From positions 99,249,552 to 99,313,551 of the forward strand of contig NC_073313.1 of the NCBI RefSeq assembly GCF_027595985.1: DNA of 64,000 bases, given 5' to 3'. A program made the position numbers and the translations under genes. The stretch is from Sorex araneus (taxonomy: Eukaryota > Chordata > Mammalia > Eulipotyphla > Soricidae). Each line of letters opens with the position of its first letter. Within the stretch, counting starts at the first letter, position 1. The notes under the pieces were generated by a model that saw nothing but the letters and a program-made list of their open reading frames with translations, made no database searches and was not told where the DNA came from. Below, piece by piece: positions 56,890-64,000 of this stretch.

Positions 56890-57870
56890 AAAGTTCCTCT
56901 ATCCACCAACCAAAGCCACACTATAACTCCACTCCTAACCCCACTCCACAGAGTAGTATCAAAACCTTGCCTCAAATCATTGAAGTTTCAGAAAACAAAA
57001 GCGGGGGTTGATAAACCACTGATTACACATGTAGTGTAGTATGTGTGGGATCAAGCAGCAGGCTCATTCTCCACCTCTACTCCACATAAATGGTGCTGAA
57101 CACGACAGGGAAAGCTGTGATTGCAATAAGCAATCCCATTAATTTCCATCTCTGGTGTCATAGAAACTCAGTGGTGATTTGAACCTTCATATCTATCCAG
57201 CATCTATAAAGCAGTGCTGGTCAGCATTCACTGTGTCCCTCACCTTTCCTTGTAAACTCTATTAATTTCTGAGAATCTAGCCTTAATGAAGGCAGAATAA
57301 TTACTAGGAAACAGGGTTCACTGGCACACTGATTTCCCCTTCCTGGACCTGACATTTTTAGACTCATAGGATACTGAGTAGTCATTCAAGTTTTCATTCT
57401 TCGATATCACCAGTGCTCACAGAACTGATTTTACACTCTCAGTGGAAAGCTATCTAGATAACTCAGTGGAAAGTTATCTAGATAACTTGAGGAGGTTGGA
57501 TGACAGGTAAGCTGAGACAAATGTTCCCTCAGTCATCTACCATGCTGTAGTGTGTCAGTAATCATTTCTGCAAGGAAGGTGTCAAAACAAGAATCTTAAC
57601 ATAGGTCCCACATCAGTGTATTACACATAATATTTGATCTAAGGTTTCATCATATGTGTGTGGTACCCAAAATTTCCGGGAAAAATTAGAAAAATCACAG
57701 TATCAAGACCCAAAAGAAAATTCCACTTTGAACATAAAAGTCACCTTTAGATACTGACCCGAGTGAATGTTGTGATTGTCTGCCAAGAATTTTGAAGTGA
57801 TCATTATTTGAGTGTTCTGACATGGGATTACAACATTACAAAAAATAAAATCTTGGCACTAAAATATCAA
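56890..57870. other. Unidentified unique sequence
   Basis: About 1 kb, no recognised repeat. Contains a 27-bp tandem duplication at 57438-57492 ('cagtggaaagctatctagata' and its variant). Confidence 0.5.
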
Positions 57871-57890
57871 TTTTAAAAGGCAATTTGTGG

Positions 57891-58066
57891 GGGCCGGAGC
57901 GATAGCACAGCGGGTAGGGCGTTTGCCTTGCACGCGGCCGACCCAGGTTCGATCCCCGGCATCCCATATGGTCCCCCAAGCACCGCCAGGAGTAATTCCT
58001 GAGTGCAGAGCCAGGAGTAACCCCTGAGCATTGCTGGGTGTGACCCCCCCAAAAAAGAAAAAAAAT
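57891..58066 (+). mobile_element. Young SINE with TSD (best consensus copy)
   Basis: Complete head (gggccggagcgatagcacagc), B box (ggttcgatccc), body (catcccatatggtcccc) and end (gtgtgacccccc). TSD aaaaggcaatttgtgg at 57875-57890 and 58067-58082, exact. Confidence 0.96.
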
Positions 58067-58082
58067 AAAAGGCAATTTGTGG

Positions 58083-58355
58083 TGTTAACGAATGATAGAG
58101 CTAAATATACAAACCACAGAGTCAATAATACTGAAATCATGAGACCCAACTTTAATAAGCAAACTTAAAATTGTACCTGCCAAGATGTCAGTCTTGAGGG
58201 GGGGAGTGGTGTTGAGGTATGAGTGGGAATCTGGGAAGACTGGTGGAGGGAAGTTAACACTGGTGGCACAATTGGTGACAGAACATTGTATATCTAAAAC
58301 CAGACTATGAATAGCTTTCTAAATAATGGTGACTTAATAAAGTAATTTTAATGGC
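58083..58355 (+). mobile_element. Old L1 3' UTR
   Basis: Same subfamily as 34287-34619: 'gatagagctaaatatac', 'ctgccaagatgtcagtc', 'tggtgacttaataaag'. The SINE above is inserted near its left edge. Confidence 0.78.
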
Positions 58356-58407
58356 AACAAGTGAAGATGATAAAACTTAAAATCATGAAAAAAGTCAAGG
58401 TACTCGT

Positions 58408-58578
58408 GACAGCTGGAGTAATAGCACCGTGAGTAGGGCATTCCCTACAAGCAGTGAACCTGGGTTTAATATCCAACACTCGTTGTGGTCCATTAAGTCC
58501 TGCCAAGAATAATCTCTGAGTGCAGAGGCAAGAGGCAGCCTGAAGAAAAGCCAGATGTGGCCTGAAAACAAACAAAAT
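58408..58578 (+). mobile_element. tRNA-headed SINE, old
   Basis: 'cagctggagtaatagcaccgtg', 'cctgggtttaatatccaacac', A-rich end. Confidence 0.75.
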
Positions 58579-58579
58579 A

Positions 58580-59330
58580 TTAACTAGATGGGAATGGAAT
58601 GGAACTGTAGAATGGAAAAGGCAGACAGCAGAATCAATGAATTTGATACTGGATAATAGAATGAAGTTAGTGTAAAAATGGAAGCAAATGAAAAAGTAAG
58701 ACTAATTGTAAACAAATTTGGGTCTCAGGAAGTTGGGAATGCTAATGTTTAAACCTCCAGATTCTCATACAGGAAAGTGAAAAAGTGGTATATAAAAGTA
58801 TTTGAAATAATAATAGCTAAAATGTTCTAAATGAAAGCACACAAAGAAGAAAGCACACACAGAAGAAATACAGCAAGTCCCTATGACATTCAGGATAACG
58901 TTTTTCTAAATAAAATATTGCATAGATCTTTAAAGATCATTCAAAAATAATAAAAGAAAGAGTTTCATCCTGGAATCCTTTACTTAAGCCTTATAGATGA
59001 AAGACTAATTTGTTTATTAAAAGGGGCCTATCAGAGAGAACAGTACTTTCCTTGCAAGTACTGGCCTTGACTGGAATCTGCAAAATAACTGATGGTACAT
59101 GGAACACTTCCAGCAGTTATCCCTGAGCACAGTGTGCCGAATTCATGGGAAAGGCTGGGTTTGCTCAGATCCTACTTTGAAGGAAAAATATAAACCAATT
59201 TCACTCAGGCTTAAATCAGTATAGCTGAAAGGAAAGGGAAAGAAAATGAAAGTGGTATAATAAAGAATGTTGGATGAGTGTTGGAAAGAGGTTTCAATGA
59301 AGATACTAGAGGAGTTATCCCCTCAATGTC
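58580..59330. other. Unidentified AT-rich sequence
   Basis: About 750 bp; nothing recognised except weak 'agaagaaa' tandem words at 58850-58870. Confidence 0.45.
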
Positions 59331-59885
59331 CACCTTCATTCAATCACTGGTGGGTACTGAATTTCTTGTTAACCATATCAGAGCCCCCGAGACACTAATG
59401 TCTGTCACTTTCTATTTTTTGTCACCAAGGGCCCAGTCATTTTTAAGTTAAGTCCTGAGAGTTACTATTTAAGATATATAGAGAACACGCAAATCCCCAG
59501 CAATAAAAAGAGCAAACAGAGGCAGGAGAAATAGTACAGTAGCTTGGGCACTTGTGCATTTTTGCATGGGATTGTTCATTTCTTTGGTTGCTAAGTTTGA
59601 CAAGTGCTTTCTATCTGGTGGATATTATGCCTTTGCTAGATGATGAGTATCAAATAATTTCTCCCAGTCTGGTGAGGTGGCTTCATTCTAGTCATCATTT
59701 CTTTTGCAGCACAGAAGCATCGTAATTTGAGGTAGTTCCATTCATTTATCCCACCCACCTTATATTTTCAGTCGCTGGTGGGGACTTGACTTTTGTTAAT
59801 CATACTGAAGCCCCCGGACACTAATGTCTGTCACCTTTTATTTTTATCACCAAGTGGCCAGTCATTTTTAACTAAAGTCCTCCTG
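59330..59885. repeat. Direct repeat pair flanking an old L1 piece
   Basis: Copies 59330-59465 and 59758-59885 share 'cactaatgtctgtcac', 'tcaccaag', 'ccagtcatttttaa' and 'aagtcct' in the same order. Between them lie a SINE head (59520-59560) and a minus-strand L1 ORF2 piece (59565-59755: 'ttctttggttgctaag', 'cttttgcagcacagaagc'). Confidence 0.72.
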
Positions 59886-59999
59886 CTGTATATCCAATTA
59901 ACATGGATATTATTAGTCTGATTTTGAGAGGGGGCCAGTCAGAAATCCTGATGAGACTGTGGCTCAGCCACAGAGAGAAACACCACATATTTCTTTCCA

Positions 60000-60610
60000 C
60001 CCAAGCAAGCCTAAGATGGCCGGCAGAACTTGTTACTCACCCACCCAAAGGAACTTCCGGGACTTGCTGTTCCTGAGGGCGGGCTGGATTTTGGTCCCGC
60101 CTCCCAGTACAAGGATGATTGACAGAGCCATGTCACAAGGTCTAAACTGACCAATCACAGTGCTCTTCTGGCTCGCTCAACTTTGAGAGGAGCCATTTTG
60201 GAGCTGGCCGGCTACGAAGCCCGAGCCTTGTTGTGGCGTTCCTGAGACAAATTCAGGAGCCTCCATTTCTTGAGCTTTTGGAAGGATTCCCACGTTTCCC
60301 CCAAGTCATCTTCCAAATAGGTAAATTTTAACAGTATCCTTTTTCTAAAGCATATTACACCTCTATTGGTTTAAATTACTCAGGGTCATGGTTTAGGGAT
60401 TAAGGCAATCGGCGCTGACTTTTCTGTAAAACTCTAAATCACGGTGAATAAAGAAAATGCTATTTCATTTACTGTCCTTTTCTAACAATGAAGGACAAAA
60501 TTGCCACCGCGCTTCATTTTAAAAATCGAAATACGGGCCTTTAGTTTATTGGGGGCGGGGGAAATAGGTACGCAGACATTCGAATAATGGCGGCGGGACA
60601 CTGAGTCTCT
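60000..60610 (+). promoter_or_regulatory. Candidate TATA-less CpG promoter and first exon
   Basis: A CpG-containing island in an otherwise CpG-poor window. Visible sites: YY1-like aagatggccggc (60013), ETS-like acttccgggac (60053), CCAAT box ccaatca (60151), GC box gggggcgggg (60551), second YY1-like aataatggcggc (60583). 'ccaaatag|gtaaat' at 60320/60321 would fit a 5' splice site, so a non-coding first exon of about 140-180 nt ending there is possible. No gene identified; an acceptor was not found in the window. Could be an LTR or retrocopy promoter, though no TSD or poly(A) is seen. Confidence 0.5.
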
Positions 60611-60713
60611 TGTTGGTGGGTGTGGTGTTTCATGTTTTATGCGTAAAACCTAGACCTTATCAATATTGTAAGTTCAGGTGCATTGAAGATGCATTTAAGA
60701 ATAAAATAAACAG

Positions 60714-60848
60714 GAGCTGGTGAGATAGTACAGCAGGTAGGCTGCTGCCTTCTATGTAGCCAAATTGTTCCATCCCAGGAATGATTCTTGAGCGTGGGGT
60801 CAGGACAAAGTTCTGAGCACAACTGACTGTAGCCTCACAAAAAAATTT
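60714..60848 (+). mobile_element. tRNA-headed SINE, old
   Basis: 'aggagctggtgagatagtacagcaggtagg', then a deleted centre, 'ggaatgattcttgagcgtgg'. Confidence 0.68.
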
Positions 60849-61117
60849 AAATATATATATTTAATTTTTTAACAACTAAAAATGAAACAATGAATGGAAG
60901 GATGTCATTTAAACAGATATAGAAAGAATAAAGCTGGAATACTTTATATAAGAAAATAGGCAATTAGAAGAAAAATGAAGGCATTGGGCTCAGTTTCTCA
61001 AGAGCCACTTTTACTTAATTGTCCATACATCCCAGTATTTTCCATTGAGCTTCACTTTTATTGTGTGGTTAATAAGATTGAGCTCTCTATAATACTCCTC
61101 ACTTACTCTTCCTGTTT

Positions 61118-61280
61118 AGACCTGAGTGGTAGAACAGTGGTTAGGGCACTGCAGTGAGTATGGTTGACCAGGCATCAAACCTTGCCATCCGATGTGGTCG
61201 GCTGAGACTCATCAGAATTTATCCCTAATAACAGAGAAAACTGTAAGCCTGGAGCCATGTCTTAGGTGACAACAAAAACA
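61118..61280 (+). mobile_element. tRNA-headed SINE, old
   Basis: 'gacctgagtggtagaacagtgg', 'ccatccgatgtggtcggctgag', 'ggtgacaacaaaaacac'. Confidence 0.65.
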
Positions 61281-61284
61281 CAGA

Positions 61285-61645
61285 AAAGACATTCTGTAAG
61301 AAATCTCAGGGGTATAGCTTCACAGCTTTACGTGTGTATATGTCAATTCATACCCAACGCAAAAATTCTAGTGCCACTAACACAATAAACTTAAACATTT
61401 ATTAATTTTACCATCCGCCTTTGTTTAAAACCAAGGAAAATAATTCTTAGACTCTGAAAATATAGTAATTCATTTTAATTGTATATGATGTGGCATTAAC
61501 CCTTCATTGTATCTATTTACCTGATTATATTTCAATTTGTTAAACTACTTTTTAAACAATGAAACCTTCCTTTAAGCATTTGTTTTGCTGTTTCAAATAT
61601 ATATACAGTGATTTAAAGTGCCTCTTTACTTTCATATTTTACTTT
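61285..61645. other. Unidentified AT-rich sequence
   Basis: About 360 bp; nothing recognised. Confidence 0.45.
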
Positions 61646-61647
61646 TT

Positions 61648-61760
61648 GTGGTTTGGGGACCACTCCTGTGATTTAGGGGACACAAGGCAGTTCTGAGAAT
61701 TAAACATGTCCAGTAGCATGGCAGGCAAGGGCCTTAACCCCTCTACACACTCTGGTCCCA
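61648..61760 (-). mobile_element. SINE fragment, minus
   Basis: 'ggggaccactcctgtgatttagg', 'ctgagaattaaacatgtcc', 'ctacacactctggtccc'. Confidence 0.6.
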
Positions 61761-61794
61761 GGTTATTCTTTGTAAATTATTTAAAAATATTTTT

Positions 61795-61945
61795 GGGACA
61801 GAGAGCTAGTACAGAAAATAAGAAACTGGCCTTGCTTGGGCTGATTCCAGCTCAGTCCCCAGCACTGTACATAGTCAACCCAGTCCTGAGAAGATAATGC
61901 TGAGCAGAGAGCAAAGACCTGAACATAGGTAGATGAAGCCCCCCC
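61795..61945 (+). mobile_element. tRNA-headed SINE, old
   Basis: 'ttgggacagagagctagtacag', 'gctcagtccccagcactgtac'. Opposite strand to the fragment just before it. Confidence 0.62.
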
Positions 61946-61949
61946 AATA

Positions 61950-62205
61950 ACATAGAATTATTGGGACAAATATATTGTTATTACCTGTGGTAATTATAAT
62001 TAATAACTGTAAGTGACATTTATTATAGTTCTAAAATGTTGCAGGAAATAGTCCACCCCAGTTTAGTTAACATCAAATGTTTACAGCATATATAATCATA
62101 GAAAAATGATCAAAAGTTTAAAATGAAGTAGATGCAATACTAGAAAGCAGTCGACAGGCTCTTTAAAATTCTGAATTTTCAATTACAACTGTCATGCTAC
62201 ATCCT
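61950..62205. other. Unidentified AT-rich sequence
   Basis: Nothing recognised; separates SINE debris from an ancient L1. Confidence 0.4.
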
Positions 62206-62209
62206 TCTC

Positions 62210-62430
62210 TTTCAGGATCCCATTCAGGATAGTGTATTGCATTTGAACCACATTTCTCCAAATCTCCTAGAAGCTGATGGTAGTTCCTTAACATCTCACA
62301 GTCTTCACAGGCCTGACTTGCACATTTGAAGATATCTCAGGTGTTTCTAGAAATGTCAATTTGGTCTTACCTGATGTTGTTCTTATAATATAAGTTAAGA
62401 TATTTTGGACAAGAATACCTGTTTTATTTA
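62210..62430 (+). mobile_element. Ancient L1 3' UTR-like repeat
   Basis: 'cccattcaggatagtgtattgc', 'ctcacagtcttcacaggcc', 'catttgaagatatctcaggtg', 'ttggtcttacctgatgttg' follow, in order, a widespread ancient mammalian L1-associated repeat that I recall. Strand taken as written. Confidence 0.6.
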
Positions 62431-62744
62431 TTTTTTTCTACTTCCAACTTGACCGTAATGGTGAGGGAGGAATTTTCTCTCTAGTGGTATGGAGAGAACT
62501 TAACACCTGACCCTTGTTACTTTACAGAAGAGCTCTGTAGCAGAAGTAGTAGTTTGTTTTTAAACATTTGCTCACAACCGGGATCATCATGCCAGGTAGA
62601 GCCTCACATGTATTGCACTCTGAAAGAGGGTGATCAAACAGGGTCAGGGGATGGCTGCAGCATACCTGAGATATAAAATGACACTATAGTCACTTGCAAT
62701 TGACATTTTTTAGTAATTCTTTTGGCTGATTGGAAACTGAAATC
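62431..62744. other. Unidentified sequence
   Basis: About 310 bp; nothing recognised. Confidence 0.4.
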
Positions 62745-62925
62745 TACTTTCCAGGTCCAAAGTGTAATAATGCAGAGGGTAGGGCACTTGCCTTGCTGAT
62801 AGGAGTTCTGTCCCAGGCAACCTGTATGGCCCCTTGAGACCCACCAGGAGTGTTCATTGAGCACAATCTCAGAACTAAATCCTGAGTAGTAACAGGTTTG
62901 CCAAAAAACAAAACAAACAAAAATC
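62745..62925 (+). mobile_element. tRNA-headed SINE, old
   Basis: 'gtccaaagtgtaataatgcagagggtagggc', 'gagacccaccaggagtgttc', (AAAC)n end. Confidence 0.72.
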
Positions 62926-64000
62926 CTAGTGTCAATAGGAGCAAGCACTATGCCTACTCCATTGTAAGAAGAGCTCTTTGGCTAGTAGCTCTTCCACCTG
63001 GGAGCACTCCAGATAAGGAAATTCTTCTTAGGGCATTTGAGTTCTGTTTTTTTCTTAAGGTGTCTAGGGATACATAATATTGGGCCTTAATTTTAGACTC
63101 CTATCTCAAATTAAATTGTCAGGGGCTAACTGATATCCATATGTTGTATTATTGACTGTGTTCATTTTGATCAGATGACTAAGGTGGTGACAAGTATGAG
63201 CTCAATTGAGTTTCTGTTACTAATACTGTTAACTAACATATTTGTATTTATGTTGGAAATGAGAATTCTCTAACCAGAATCTATAGCTTTATGAATCCTC
63301 TTTAGTGTAGTTCAATACCTACTATGTTACTACACTTGAAAACACTTTTTGTTAAGCATCCTTTCTTTCTTCCACTTAAGCACTATCATATCTGCATTAA
63401 TATCTGAAAGTTCATCCCACTTTTACTCACTTACCTTTGTCCTCCAAAGTTTATTCCATTTAAACTATTGCTCATCTATTCTTCTTTGGGTTGTTACTTC
63501 TCATTGAACTATTGCTTATGTAAGAGGGGCTAGGAACTGTCCAAGAATATTTGCAGTAATGTGGAATTTGGGGTATCATTCATTTGCCAACCGACAGGCA
63601 AAGGTAAACAATAGCTTGAGAAGTAAGGTGTGCTAATATTTCCTGGTGTAAAATGATGTCCAAAATGGCTAGTGATTTCTCGAGTCTTTAACGGCAAGTC
63701 CTAGGTGAGGATGCACTGTGATGTTACAAAGGGATTTGAAATATAGGTGAAGTTTAAAGAATAGCCACTGTCTGGATAAGGTTTGATGATGCTTTGCAAA
63801 GTGATGAGAAAATCAAGGTCATCCACACGCAGTGACAGATATGAACACTTGAGGATCTGAGTATTTTATTGATTTTAGAGAGACTTATTTACTGTAGAGA
63901 AAAAAGAAATAGCAAAGCGGTAGACTGGGGAACTGACAGCTTTAGAGCCTCGACATTTAAATACTCACCTGGTGAAAGTGTGTTATACTATAATAAGAAT
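62926..64000. other. Unidentified unique sequence to window end
   Basis: About 1.07 kb without SINE or young L1. No coding frame longer than about 60 codons and no recognised repeat. Confidence 0.5.

Noticed and set aside
62206..62345. Possible exon after 'tctctttcag|gatcc'
   Set aside because: The following 200 bp match an ancient L1-associated repeat in order, so the acceptor-like text is probably chance.

Overview
The window looks like intergenic or intronic DNA from a small insectivoran mammal, most likely a shrew (Sorex). The clue is a tRNA-headed SINE present in dozens of copies, which matches the short interspersed repeat I remember from Sorex genomic sequence. The assignment rests on memory and was not searched. 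I found no intact cellular protein-coding gene. The longest open frames are retrotransposon remnants, frames in low-complexity DNA, or parts of two processed pseudogenes.

Layout. 0-16 kb: a 5'-inverted L1 with target-site duplications (TSDs), a long polypurine tract, many SINEs, and two large minus-strand L1s (about 6.17-9.13 and 12.66-15.76 kb). 16-21 kb: mostly unique DNA, old SINEs, and a minus-strand LIN28A processed pseudogene (about 18.9-20.55 kb) that lacks what looks like exactly one internal exon. 21-31 kb: L1 3' ends, a betaretrovirus-like pol scrap, CCTAA-rich direct repeats, and a modular GC-rich retroposon (29.29-30.55 kb). 31-35.3 kb: an old plus-strand L1 carrying younger insertions. 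35.3-39.6 kb: unidentified DNA and a diverged tandem array. 39.64-47.42 kb: a PABPC1 processed pseudogene cut into three pieces by a twin-primed L1 and by a 5.6-kb, nearly full-length L1. 48-50.8 kb: an ancient L1 split by a solo LTR. 52-56.5 kb: L1s nested in L1s. 56.5-64 kb: mostly unique DNA with one TATA-less, CpG-containing promoter/first-exon candidate (about 60.0-60.6 kb), the best candidate for functional host sequence.

Together the elements form a readable history of L1 activity. L1 reverse transcriptase made the L1 copies and, in trans, the SINEs, the LIN28A and PABPC1 retrocopies and a small retroposed transcript. TSDs can be read by eye for at least sixteen insertions, so their order can be worked out. 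The most unusual observations are the exon-skipped LIN28A retrocopy, an L1 lineage whose 3' UTR middle has been replaced by a module that also occurs in a composite retroposon, and the tandem array at 37.3-38.9 kb.
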